This document shows, piece after piece, positions 31,971 through 39,698 of a stretch of DNA of 41,719 nt. A program made the position numbers and the translations under genes. The number at the start of each line of letters is the position of its first letter. Position 1 is the stretch's first letter. Under the pieces are notes generated by a model, which was not told the origin of the DNA, did no database searches, and saw only the letters and a list, made by a program, of their open reading frames with translations. The DNA comes from UBA1227 sp045599345 (GTDB lineage: Bacteria > Bacillota > Clostridia > Oscillospirales > Acutalibacteraceae), in contig JAZRVV010000032.1 of the NCBI GenBank assembly GCA_045599345.1, positions 1 to 41,719 on the forward strand, read 5' to 3'.

Positions 31971-32252
31971 TTAGTCAAATGTAACCTGACCTGTCTTCAT
32001 CTTGAGTGGTACCCACCAAGTGAAGCCAAACATCATGCACATAGCAATGCTGTATGGGATGCTCTCGCCGCCCTTAACACCAGCCTTAATGCCGATAGTT
32101 ACGAGCTCACAAGCATGCATAGCAACGATGCCAAGTGTAATCCATGGGAAACCGATAACTGACAAAATAGCACCAAGTACCCAAAGACCGATTACAAGGA
32201 AGTAATCAAGATATTCAATCTTTGTGAAAAACTTGAATAAAAACTTTTTCAT
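31971..32252 (-). CDS. Small membrane protein, paralog B, beside DUF362 protein
   Basis: I do not recognise a named family. The 93-residue protein has about three hydrophobic segments (YFLVIGLWVLGAILSVIGF; ITLGIVAMHACELVTIGI; SIAMCMMFGFTWWVPLK). It shares with the 104-residue protein at 33937-34251 the pattern MH-x2-E-x-V-x-IG-x-K-x-G and the near-identical SIAMCM-x-FGFTWW-x-PLK, so the two are paralogs. Conserved His, Glu, Cys and two Trp inside or beside membrane segments hint at a cofactor, lipid or quinone site. It is the last gene of its operon, 17 bases after the DUF362 gene, with GAGGTG before the ATG. Confidence 0.8.
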   Translation of the reverse strand: MKKFLFKFFTKIEYLDYFLVIGLWVLGAILSVIGFPWITLGIVAMHACELVTIGIKAGVKGGESIPYSIAMCMMFGFTWWVPLKMKTGQVTFD

Positions 32253-32269
32253 AACTACACCTCAAATTA

Positions 32270-33937
32270 TTAGAATAAGAATTTAGCAAGGAACTTAACG
32301 TTCTTGATAGCTTCTTTTCTCTGCTCCCAATCAAGTGGAGGAACTGGAGCCTCTACCCAATCACAGTCAAGGTTCTTTGCTGCAAGTTCTGGAATTGTGA
32401 AGAGACCATCATTATAAGCATCAAAGTTTGGCTCTGTTGGTGTGCCCTTTGCTGCCATAAAGAGTTTGATAACATACTTACGAACCATACCAAACATGAT
32501 AAGGTGAAGGTTATTAGGATCAAACTGGCCTGGGAGTGCAGGCATCATAGCAATCATGAGACGTGCTGCAAGGTTGTTAACCTCGCCACAACCACGAATC
32601 CAAAGTGCTGGAGAAGCTGCGTCCTTAGCTGGAGCTGAGCACTCACCTACTACGGCTGTCATGCCCTTAAGTTTCTTGAGGTCCTCAAGAGAATAAGCCT
32701 TACCGTTACGGTCAAGCCAGTACTTCTGTCCATTGTACTCTGCACCGTTACCAACGATGATGTTGATCTTGCGGTTCTTGTTAAGTGGATATGTATAAGA
32801 AGCAAAGAGTACTTCAAATGTTGTACCGATTGATGCTACGCATCCGCCACCACATGTCTTCTCCATCTCGATAGCAAAGTCGCGGTCTGTCTGGAGAGAT
32901 GTGAGCTTTGGTGCACGGTCATTTGTATGACCTACGAAATAGTTAACGCCTGGCCAGTTGTGCTCAAAGCGCTTTGTGATAAGTGACTGCTCTGCTGGGA
33001 TGAATGGAGTGATTTCCTTTTCACCAACGATCTTAACCTTAGGATCGCCAAAGCCACGCTTACCAGCCTCAATAAGAAGCTTGTTCTTTGTTGGGTCAAA
33101 GCCCATCATTTCGGTAACTACACGGTCTACTTCTACTGAGTTTGTACCAGTAACAATCTTGTCAACAAGTACTGGGAAGTTAGGACCTGGTGTGTTTCCG
33201 CCACCGCCGATGATACCATCAACAACTGTGAGGTCTGGCTTGAAGAGATAGAGAAGGTCAGAGAGCTTCTTATCAATCTGCCATGTGTGGTTTCTGTATC
33301 TCATGTTGCATGAGAATGTACCCATAGCGTTCTTGAAGCCAAGTGTTACACCTGTGTAGATGTTAGTCTTCATCTTTGGAATTGAAACATAGAGACGCTC
33401 GCCCTTGATTACCTCAGAGATAATCTTTGGAACGTAAACTTCCTGGCCACACTCAGCCTTAGGGCAGAAGTAACGGTCAGTAGCCTGCTCCTCGAAGTAA
33501 ACGATCTTAGCGCCATAGTTCTTGGCAATGCGATCGTAACCTGCGATGTGAGCATATGTCCATGTAACAAGACCTGAACCCTCACCGATAACGATGTCGC
33601 TTACGATTTCATTGAGAACTTCGATAGCTGCATCAAATACACGTGGGTCAGTTGTCTGTGGAATACCGTAATCATAACGATAGCCACCCTTTGGTGTTAC
33701 GAAAACAAGGTTTGGCTTAACGAGGATCTTCTGACCCTTGAACTTAGCCTTCCAACCTGTTTCCTTATCAAGGTCATCAAGAGACTTGCGAACTGTAGCC
33801 TTGATTGCCTTTATATCAGCACGCTCATCATAAGAAGGTGTACCGTAGTCATAAGGTAAAGAAACATTATTGTGAAAATAGTTGAGTGCAGGAGCCTTTG
33901 TAATAACAACTGCATTTTTATCATATACTGCTGGCAT
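32270..33937 (-). CDS. DUF362-domain protein
   Basis: The N-terminal two thirds match DUF362: KGQKILVKPNLVFV, DPRVFDAAIEVLNEIVSDIVIGEGSG, RLYVSIPKMKTNIYTGVTLGFKNAMGTFS, DLTVVDGIIGGGGNTPGP, SVEVDRVVTEMMGFDP. Function of this family is not established; some members carry ferredoxin domains, which this 555-residue protein lacks. A C-terminal extension (about 350-555) contains cysteines in KTCGGGCVASIGTT, GECSAPAKDAASPALWIRGCGEV and IMFGMVRKYVIKLFMAA. No signal peptide is seen. The gene is sandwiched between two paralogous small membrane proteins (TAATG overlap upstream, 17-base gap downstream), which strongly suggests a membrane-associated complex. The catalytic role is unknown. Confidence 0.75.
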   Translation of the reverse strand: MPAVYDKNAVVITKAPALNYFHNNVSLPYDYGTPSYDERADIKAIKATVRKSLDDLDKETGWKAKFKGQKILVKPNLVFVTPKGGYRYDYGIPQTTDPRVFDAAIEVLNEIVSDIVIGEGSGLVTWTYAHIAGYDRIAKNYGAKIVYFEEQATDRYFCPKAECGQEVYVPKIISEVIKGERLYVSIPKMKTNIYTGVTLGFKNAMGTFSCNMRYRNHTWQIDKKLSDLLYLFKPDLTVVDGIIGGGGNTPGPNFPVLVDKIVTGTNSVEVDRVVTEMMGFDPTKNKLLIEAGKRGFGDPKVKIVGEKEITPFIPAEQSLITKRFEHNWPGVNYFVGHTNDRAPKLTSLQTDRDFAIEMEKTCGGGCVASIGTTFEVLFASYTYPLNKNRKINIIVGNGAEYNGQKYWLDRNGKAYSLEDLKKLKGMTAVVGECSAPAKDAASPALWIRGCGEVNNLAARLMIAMMPALPGQFDPNNLHLIMFGMVRKYVIKLFMAAKGTPTEPNFDAYNDGLFTIPELAAKNLDCDWVEAPVPPLDWEQRKEAIKNVKFLAKFLF

Positions 33938-34251
33938 TAGTCCTGTACCCCCGTTTCTGGCATTGTGAAATCGTGATCTGTACGTACGAAATCAGCGTCT
34001 GTGAATGTCTCTGCTTCCATCTGCTTCTTAAGTGGTAACCACCATGTGAAACCAAATGTCATACACATAGCGATAGACTCAGGAAGCTTCTTACCGTACT
34101 TAAGGCCTGTCTTAACACCAATCAAAACACATTCTGTGCCGTGCATAAGTGCCAAAATAGCGATACCTATTGGGTTCTTCTTAACGATAGTAAGAATTGC
34201 ACTACCGATCCAAAGGATACCACAGCCAATGTACTGTAAAAATTGAATCAT
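33937..34251 (-). CDS. Small membrane protein, paralog A, beside DUF362 protein
   Basis: A 104-residue protein with three hydrophobic segments (IGCGILWIGSAILTIV; PIGIAILALMHGTECVLIGV; SIAMCMTFGFTWWLPLK) and a polar, acidic C-terminal tail of about 27 residues not found in paralog B. The shared core is LMHGTECVLIGVKTGLKYG against AMHACELVTIGIKAGVKGG, and SIAMCMTFGFTWWLPLK against SIAMCMMFGFTWWVPLK. It is the first gene of a three-gene operon with its own promoter; its stop overlaps the DUF362 start. AAGGGAGG precedes the ATG. Function unknown. Confidence 0.8.
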   Translation of the reverse strand: MIQFLQYIGCGILWIGSAILTIVKKNPIGIAILALMHGTECVLIGVKTGLKYGKKLPESIAMCMTFGFTWWLPLKKQMEAETFTDADFVRTDHDFTMPETGVQD

Positions 34252-34287
34252 TTGAATTCCTCCCTTGTATTTGCTAATAGCATTTTA

Positions 34288-34316
34288 ATTATAATATTTA
34301 TGTCCTATAAAATCAA
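34288..34316 (-). promoter_or_regulatory. Promoter of the small membrane protein/DUF362 operon
   Basis: On the minus strand TTGATT (34316-34311) and TATAAT (34293-34288) with a 17-base spacer, about 35 bases before the ATG. No terminator hairpin separates it from the esterase gene upstream, so read-through is also possible. Confidence 0.7.
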
Positions 34317-34337
34317 TTAACATAAAGTAAACAGATA

Positions 34338-35294
34338 CTATTTAGCGGCTGTCTTTTTAAGCCAATCTGTTGTATAAGCCATACAATCCTTAGAATGCTT
34401 TGTGAAAGTTAAGAACATGAAATCATGGAATGTTGCAAGTGGGAAACCACGGCCAACATAGAAATCATAGTTTACGCCCTCTTTCTTGAGACGCTTAACC
34501 ATCATATCTGACTGCATGAGTGTCATGATGTCAAACTGACCCTTGCAAACAAGGACATTATTTGCCTTCTTGTTGATGTAAGGCATAGGGTTAATTTCCT
34601 TATAGAGTGGGCTTTCTTTGATGTTCTTGTAGCCTGTAAACTTCTGCATCATAACACGACCAATTGGGATTGGTTCATAGATTGAAAGTTTGTAAAGACC
34701 ACAGTTCATAATGTAGCCCTTTGGTACAAATGAAGGCTTCTTAACGCCAAGAGCATTTGCATAGTTATCATCGCAGAAGCAAGCGCAAACTACACCGGTC
34801 ATATGTGAACCTGCTGAGTCGCCAGATACGAATACCTTAGAGAGATCAAGGTTGTACTTATCAGCATTTTCCTCAAGCCACTTCATAGCCATGAAGTGTG
34901 TCTGAATTTGATATGGCCATACGTATTTTGCATCGTGGCTCTTTTTTGGGTCTACCTTGTTAAATAGGAACTTAACGTCCTTTTCAGGCATACCATAGTT
35001 GATGTTCATTACAAAGAAACCAGCGTCTGCGCACTGGAGGCAATAGCTTGTACTATTGGACTTGTCGCCAATAATCCAACCACCACCATGGATGTTCAAA
35101 AGAACAGGCATTTTACCATTAGCCTGTTTTGGATAATGAAGGTCAGCCTTCAAAATTTCTGGGTTAGTATCGCTGAATACGATGTCGTATTCATCCTTTA
35201 CCTGTGGGAATTTTCCCTTAAGGTTGATAAATGGAGCCTTAGCCCAGTTGTCTACATTAAAAATGAGACTAAGTACTACGGATTCAAGTGACAT
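34338..35294 (-). CDS. HSL-type alpha/beta hydrolase (esterase) 1
   Basis: A cytoplasmic esterase of the hormone-sensitive-lipase group. In 318 residues: oxyanion HGGGW, nucleophile GDSAGSH, acid in KGQFDIMT and His in ATFHDFMF. The group favours short-chain or aryl esters. A basic C-terminus (DWLKKTAAK) and no signal peptide are seen. AGGAGGAG precedes the ATG and a strong promoter lies upstream. It is read in the same direction as the DUF362 operon and divergently from the GlpA-like operon. Its substrate is unknown; esterase 2 at 38674-39657 has the same fold but little similarity outside the motifs. Confidence 0.83.
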   Translation of the reverse strand: MSLESVVLSLIFNVDNWAKAPFINLKGKFPQVKDEYDIVFSDTNPEILKADLHYPKQANGKMPVLLNIHGGGWIIGDKSNSTSYCLQCADAGFFVMNINYGMPEKDVKFLFNKVDPKKSHDAKYVWPYQIQTHFMAMKWLEENADKYNLDLSKVFVSGDSAGSHMTGVVCACFCDDNYANALGVKKPSFVPKGYIMNCGLYKLSIYEPIPIGRVMMQKFTGYKNIKESPLYKEINPMPYINKKANNVLVCKGQFDIMTLMQSDMMVKRLKKEGVNYDFYVGRGFPLATFHDFMFLTFTKHSKDCMAYTTDWLKKTAAK

Positions 35295-35337
35295 AATTAT
35301 CTCCTCCTATTGTCATTTCCGCAAAATAGCAACTAAA

Positions 35338-35366
35338 ATTCTAGACCTCTATTTTTGAAAAGTCAA
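35338..35366 (-). promoter_or_regulatory. Promoter of esterase 1
   Basis: On the minus strand TTGACT (35366-35361) and TAGAAT (35343-35338) are 17 bases apart, about 43 bases before the start codon. Confidence 0.7.
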
Positions 35367-35370
35367 CAAT

Positions 35371-35463
35371 TTAGCAAGTCAAAAAAGGCATTTGATTGTG
35401 ATTATATATGAAATTGTTAAACTAATGTCAATTCTCTTGCTAATTGCACAAACGAGTGCTAAT
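35371..35463. repeat. Inverted and direct TTAGCA/TGCTAA motifs in the divergent intergenic region
   Basis: CAATTTAGCAAG (35367-35378) is mirrored by CTTGCTAATTGC (35436-35447) with one shift, 57 bases apart. TTGCTAAT (35438-35445) is repeated as GTGCTAAT (35456-35463), 18 bases on. These lie between the promoters of esterase 1 and the GlpA-like operon and could be binding sites of an unlinked regulator. Tentative. Confidence 0.35.
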
Positions 35464-35492
35464 ATTTATGTGAATATTGTCCTAAAATATTA

Positions 35493-35501
35493 TGGTATAA
35501 T
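35493..35501 (+). promoter_or_regulatory. Extended -10 promoter of the GlpA-like operon
   Basis: TGGTATAAT at 35493-35501 precedes the first gene by about 48 bases. The -35 region is not a good match. A second possible pair is TTGCTA (35438-35443) and TAATAT (35461-35466) with 17 bases between. Confidence 0.5.
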
Positions 35502-35548
35502 TATTTAGTAACATTATTTAGCATTTTAGGCTGGAAGGAGTTAATGAT

Positions 35549-36985
35549 ATGGTTTATGACATAGCCATTATCGGTGCTGGTGTTGTAGGTTCTCTCACCG
35601 CTCGTGCCCTCTCAAAGTACAACTTAAACGTTATACTCATCGAGAAGTCATCTGACGTTGCAATGGGAACTTCAAAGGCAAACAGCGGTATTGTTCACGC
35701 AGGTTTTGACGCAATGAATGGTACTCTTAAGGCAAAGCTCAACGTCAAGGGCTGCGAGATGATGGAGGACGTATGCTCCACCCTCTTCGTTCCATATGAG
35801 AAGAACGGTTCTCTCGTTGTTGCTTTTACCGATCAGGAAATGAAGCACATCGAGGAACTCTATCAAAGAGGTCTTGGCAATGGCGTTCCTGATATGGAGA
35901 TCATCGATGCAGCAAAGCTCAAGGAACTTGAGCCAAACATCTCTGATGAGGCAAAGGGTGCGCTCTGGGCAAAGAGCGCAGGTATCGTAAGTCCTTACGA
36001 GCTCGCAATCGGTGCTGCCGAGTGCGCATGTGGTAACGGCGTAGAACTTAGACGCAACTTTACTGTAGACACAATCACTTACGAGAATGAGGAATTCACA
36101 ATCAAGTGTGTTTGTGGCTGTGAAGTTAAGGCAAAGTTCGTAATCAACTCAGCCGGCCTCGGTGCAGCAGACCTTGCAAAGAAGTTTGACGGCGAAGAAT
36201 TCGAAATCGTCGGACGTCTTGGCGAATATGGTCTTTTGGACCGTTCATGCGAAGGCATGGCTACACGTACAATCTTCCAGTGCCCTAACGAAATGGGCAA
36301 AGGTGTCCTTGTAACTCCAACCTGTCATCACAATATACTCGTTGGTCCTTCTGCTATCAACGTTGATAACGATGCTGAAACATCAGTAAGAGTTGGCGCT
36401 CTTCGTGAGATTTTCGCTACTGCTGGCAAATCAGTTCCTATCGTTTCAACTCGCGATATGATTACATCATTTGCAGGAATTCGTGCTCATTCAGTTACTG
36501 ATGACTTTATCATTCAGTTCGCAACTTCAAATGACCACTTCCTCAATTTGATTGGTATTGAATCCCCTGGTCTTGCTTCCTCACCTGCTATTGCAGAGTA
36601 CGTTGAGGACATGGTTCTTTCAGTAATCGGTAAGTGTGATGCAAATCCAAACTACAACCCTTCTAGAACAGAGCCTATTATCTTCCGTGAACTCTCTATG
36701 GAGGAAAAGGAAGCAGTTATAGCAAAAGATCCAGCATATGCTAGAATCATCTGTCGCTGCGAGACAATCACCGAGGGTGAGATAAGAGCAGCAATCAAAG
36801 CCCCAGCAGGCGCAATTGATGTAGACGGTGTTAAGCGTCGTACACGTGCCGGCATGGGACGTTGTCAAGGTGGCTTCTGTGGTTCTAAGGTCCTCGAGAT
36901 TCTCTCAGAGGAACTCGGCAAGCCACTAAATGAAATGACCAAGTTTGGCGGAGAATCAAAAATCATCTACGAAAGGACGAAATAA
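35549..36985 (+). CDS. GlpA-like FAD-dependent dehydrogenase with BFD [2Fe-2S] tail
   Basis: A DAO-fold flavoprotein of the anaerobic glycerol-3-phosphate dehydrogenase type. It has the FAD-binding DIAIIGAGVVGSLTARALSKY at residues 4-24, NSGIVHAGF, and a C-terminal BFD-type domain with ICRCETITEGEI and GMGRCQGGFC that supplies C-x-C and C-x4-C iron-sulfur ligands. At 478 residues it fits the clostridial version that lacks the long C-terminal domain of aerobic GlpD. It forms an operon with an FAD/NAD oxidoreductase and a DUF1667 protein, a trio usually read as GlpA-GlpB-like partners. No glycerol kinase or facilitator is nearby, so the substrate may be a different 2-hydroxy or amino acid. AAGGAG lies eight bases before the ATG. 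Confidence 0.85.
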   Translation: MVYDIAIIGAGVVGSLTARALSKYNLNVILIEKSSDVAMGTSKANSGIVHAGFDAMNGTLKAKLNVKGCEMMEDVCSTLFVPYEKNGSLVVAFTDQEMKHIEELYQRGLGNGVPDMEIIDAAKLKELEPNISDEAKGALWAKSAGIVSPYELAIGAAECACGNGVELRRNFTVDTITYENEEFTIKCVCGCEVKAKFVINSAGLGAADLAKKFDGEEFEIVGRLGEYGLLDRSCEGMATRTIFQCPNEMGKGVLVTPTCHHNILVGPSAINVDNDAETSVRVGALREIFATAGKSVPIVSTRDMITSFAGIRAHSVTDDFIIQFATSNDHFLNLIGIESPGLASSPAIAEYVEDMVLSVIGKCDANPNYNPSRTEPIIFRELSMEEKEAVIAKDPAYARIICRCETITEGEIRAAIKAPAGAIDVDGVKRRTRAGMGRCQGGFCGSKVLEILSEELGKPLNEMTKFGGESKIIYERTK

Positions 36986-36987
36986 TA

Positions 36988-38256
36988 ATGAGCAAAATTT
37001 TAAATTATGACCTTGTCGTAGTTGGTGGCGGCCCTGCTGGTATGGCAGCTGCTCTTTCCGCAAAAGACAACGGCATTCCTGAAGAAAACATAATTATCCT
37101 CGAGCGTTCAGACCGTCTTGGCGGCATCCTCGAGCAGTGTATCCACTCAGGCTTTGGCGCAACATATTTCGGCGAGATGATGTCTGGTCCAGAATATGCT
37201 CAGCGTTTCATTGACCTTGTTAAGGAAACAAAAATTGTTGTTGAGACAGATACAATGGTTCTCAACCTCACAGATGACAACCAGGTCATCTGCTCAAATA
37301 AAGAAGACGGCATCTATGCCATCAATGCCAAGGCAATCGTCCTTGCAATGGGTTGCCGTGAGCGTCCACGTGGCGCACTCGACATCGCTGGTTCTCGACC
37401 AGCAGGTGTAATGAGTGCCGGTGCAGCTCAAAAGTATGTTAACATTGACGGCTACATGCCTGGTCATAAAGTAGTAATCCTCGGTTCTGGCGACATCGGC
37501 CTTATCATGGCCCGTCGTATGACACTCGAGGGCGCAAAGGTTGAATGTGTTTGCGAAGTTATGCCATACTCTGGCGGTCTTCAGAGAAACATCGTTCAGT
37601 GCCTTGAGGACTTTGACATTCCTCTCTACCTCTCTTGCACAGTAGTAGAAGTTCACGGCAAAGACCGCGTAACTGGCGTTACTATCGCAAACGTAGATGA
37701 CAAGATGCTTCCTATCGCTGGCACAGAGCGTTACATCGAATGTGACACTCTCCTCCTCTCAGTAGGTCTCATCCCAGAAAACGAACTTTCACGTCAGATT
37801 AACCTTGAGATGGATCCAGTTACTCGTGGACCAAAGGTTAACGAGATGCGCGAGACATCAAAGCGTGGCGTATTTGCCTGCGGTAACGTACTTCAGGTAC
37901 ACGACCTCGTTGACTTTGTAACACAGGAGTCCCAGATAGCTGGTAAGGGCGCAGCTCAATACATCAAGGGCGCAAGCGAGCCAAAGTACGTTACATGCAA
38001 AGGCATCAACGGAGTTCGCTACACAGTGCCACAGCGCATCGATATAAACAACCAAGAGGAAGTTAAGATTTACTTCCGTGTTGCTAATGTTTATAAGGAC
38101 AAGCGTGTTGTAGTAACTTGTGGTGACAAAGAGCTTTGGAACCGCAAAAAACTCAAACTCGCTCCTGGCGAGATGGAAAACGTTTTCATCAAGCCAGAGG
38201 ATTTAGCACAGATGAACGAAGGCGACGAAATCGTCGTATCAATCGAGGAGGCGTAA
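36988..38256 (+). CDS. FAD/NAD(P)-dependent oxidoreductase, partner of GlpA-like protein
   Basis: A two-dinucleotide-domain flavoprotein that probably passes electrons between the GlpA-like subunit and NAD(P). In 422 residues: FAD motif DLVVVGGGPAGMAAALSA at 8-25, LGGILEQCIHSGFG (the Gly-rich, Cys-containing segment conserved in this trio), NAD motif VVILGSGDIGLIMARRM and the second FAD contact GVFACGNVLQVHDLVDFV. A C-terminal extension of about 90 residues (YTVPQRIDINNQEEVKIYFRV) carries an immunoglobulin-like or beta domain. The ATG is two bases after the previous stop. Confidence 0.83.
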   Translation: MSKILNYDLVVVGGGPAGMAAALSAKDNGIPEENIIILERSDRLGGILEQCIHSGFGATYFGEMMSGPEYAQRFIDLVKETKIVVETDTMVLNLTDDNQVICSNKEDGIYAINAKAIVLAMGCRERPRGALDIAGSRPAGVMSAGAAQKYVNIDGYMPGHKVVILGSGDIGLIMARRMTLEGAKVECVCEVMPYSGGLQRNIVQCLEDFDIPLYLSCTVVEVHGKDRVTGVTIANVDDKMLPIAGTERYIECDTLLLSVGLIPENELSRQINLEMDPVTRGPKVNEMRETSKRGVFACGNVLQVHDLVDFVTQESQIAGKGAAQYIKGASEPKYVTCKGINGVRYTVPQRIDINNQEEVKIYFRVANVYKDKRVVVTCGDKELWNRKKLKLAPGEMENVFIKPEDLAQMNEGDEIVVSIEEA

Positions 38257-38259
38257 GAC

Positions 38260-38622
38260 ATGACAGCTAGAGATTTAATTTGTATTGCATGTCCACGTGG
38301 CTGTGCTATTAAAGTAACACTCGATGACAACAAAGAAATAGTAAGCATAGAAGGTGCTACTTGTAAAAACGGCGAAGAGTACGCAAGAAATGAAGTAACT
38401 CATCCAATGCGTAACCTCACATCAACCGTTAAAGTAACTGGCGGCGTTGCCACAGTTGTTCCTGTTAAGACATCAATTGATATTCCAAAGGAACTTCTCT
38501 TTGATGCTATGAAGGAAATCAACAAGGCATCTATTGCCGCTCCCGTTCACATCGGAGACGTGGTAATCAAGGACATCCTTGGTACAGGTGCTGATATCAT
38601 CGCAACAAACGAAATGGTATAA
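38260..38622 (+). CDS. DUF1667 protein
   Basis: A 120-residue protein opening with LICIACPRGCAIKV, a C-x2-C-x3-C motif, and a further cysteine in GATCKNGEEYARNEVTHPMRNLTSTV, the conserved DUF1667 block. It regularly follows the GlpA-like and FAD genes in Clostridia and is presumed to be a small iron-sulfur or metal subunit of that complex. GAGGAGG precedes the ATG and there are three bases between the genes. It is followed by a strong terminator. Confidence 0.9.
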   Translation: MTARDLICIACPRGCAIKVTLDDNKEIVSIEGATCKNGEEYARNEVTHPMRNLTSTVKVTGGVATVVPVKTSIDIPKELLFDAMKEINKASIAAPVHIGDVVIKDILGTGADIIATNEMV

Positions 38623-38634
38623 CAGATAAAAATT

Positions 38635-38669
38635 AAGCGCTTCCCAAATTTGGGAAGCGCTTGTTTTTT
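38635..38669. terminator. Terminator between the DUF1667 gene and esterase 2
   Basis: A perfect 28-base palindrome, AAGCGCTTCCCAAA followed by its mirror (38635-38662), is followed by TTTTTT on the plus strand and by AATTTTTATC on the minus strand. It serves both convergent transcripts. Confidence 0.92.
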
Positions 38670-38673
38670 GCCC

Positions 38674-39657
38674 TTATGAAATGCGATACTTCTTGCCTGG
38701 ATATGTGTAATCGTATGTCTCGAAACGATCACTGATAAAGTTTGTAAGGCAAGAGAAAGCTGCTGTTGCCTCTGGAACTATGCCGTGGAAGAGTGTGAAT
38801 ACGTGCCACATGCCGTTGCCACGGAATACTTCTACTGGAACTCCATTCTTTCTAAGGTTTGCAGCGATTGTCTCTGTGTCCGAACGGAGCATCTCGTCAC
38901 AACCTACTGTGAAGAACATTGGTGGGAAGTCATGATAGTCACCATATACTGGTGATACATAAGGATGGCCTCTGTCTGAGCCCTTTGTCCAGCAATAAAC
39001 ATCAAAGTCCATGAGTTGCTGCTTCTTTTCCTCTGTGAGCTCACCCTTCTTATTACCAAACATAATATCAACATTGTAGTTCTTGATATAAGATTCGCCT
39101 GAGCCGAGCATATCAGCCCATGGTGACATTCCGAAACCACCACGAGGCATATCTCTGCCCTCATCGCGAAGCTTAAGCATCATACCAAGTGTCAAGTTGC
39201 CGCCTGCTGAGTCACCGCCGCAAACTACGTTCTCAGCCTTGAAGGCAAGCTTGCCTACGATTTCATTCCAGACATCAATAGCCTGATCAAGCTGTGTTGG
39301 GTAAACTGCATCTGGAGCAACGTCATAGTCAACATAAACTACTGTTGCGCCACCAGCTGCCTGACTGAAATAGCGAGACTGGTATCTGTAAATCCAGTTC
39401 TGCTTTCCGATATATGCGCCGCCGTGAAGGTAATAGATGCAATAGTCGTTCTTTGGACCTGTCTTTGGCTCATATACCTCATACTTTGTACCGTTCTTGG
39501 TCTTGCCATCATGGTGCTTGAATTCTCTGTTAGGAGTTTTCCAGAAGAAAATATCAAGACCCTGGCAACCAGGAATAGCTGAATCTACACGCTCTGGATT
39601 GATGTTAGCGAATGTGTAGAGTGCCCATCTAATGAGCTGGCCTGTAATACTAACCAT
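38674..39657 (-). CDS. HSL-type alpha/beta hydrolase (esterase) 2
   Basis: A 327-residue GDXG/HSL-family esterase: oxyanion HGGAY, VVYVDYDVAPDAVYPTQLDQA, nucleophile GGDSAGGN, acid VGCDEML and His in GNGMWHVF. No signal peptide is seen; the N-terminus (ITGQLIRWALYTFANI) is mildly hydrophobic. It is 41 bases downstream of the second GlpA-like flavoprotein and shares its direction, so the two are likely one transcript. AGGAGG precedes the ATG. Confidence 0.85.
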   Translation of the reverse strand: MVSITGQLIRWALYTFANINPERVDSAIPGCQGLDIFFWKTPNREFKHHDGKTKNGTKYEVYEPKTGPKNDYCIYYLHGGAYIGKQNWIYRYQSRYFSQAAGGATVVYVDYDVAPDAVYPTQLDQAIDVWNEIVGKLAFKAENVVCGGDSAGGNLTLGMMLKLRDEGRDMPRGGFGMSPWADMLGSGESYIKNYNVDIMFGNKKGELTEEKKQQLMDFDVYCWTKGSDRGHPYVSPVYGDYHDFPPMFFTVGCDEMLRSDTETIAANLRKNGVPVEVFRGNGMWHVFTLFHGIVPEATAAFSCLTNFISDRFETYDYTYPGKKYRIS

Positions 39658-39698
39658 TTTAATTCCTCCTATTTATCTAAATTTAATTACGCCCAAAT

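Noticed and set aside
35454..35462. GAGTGCTAA, identical to the right half of the CIRCE heat-shock element
   Set aside because: The left half TTAGCACTC at the required 9-base spacing is absent (the sequence there is CTTGCTAAT), and the neighbours are not chaperone genes.
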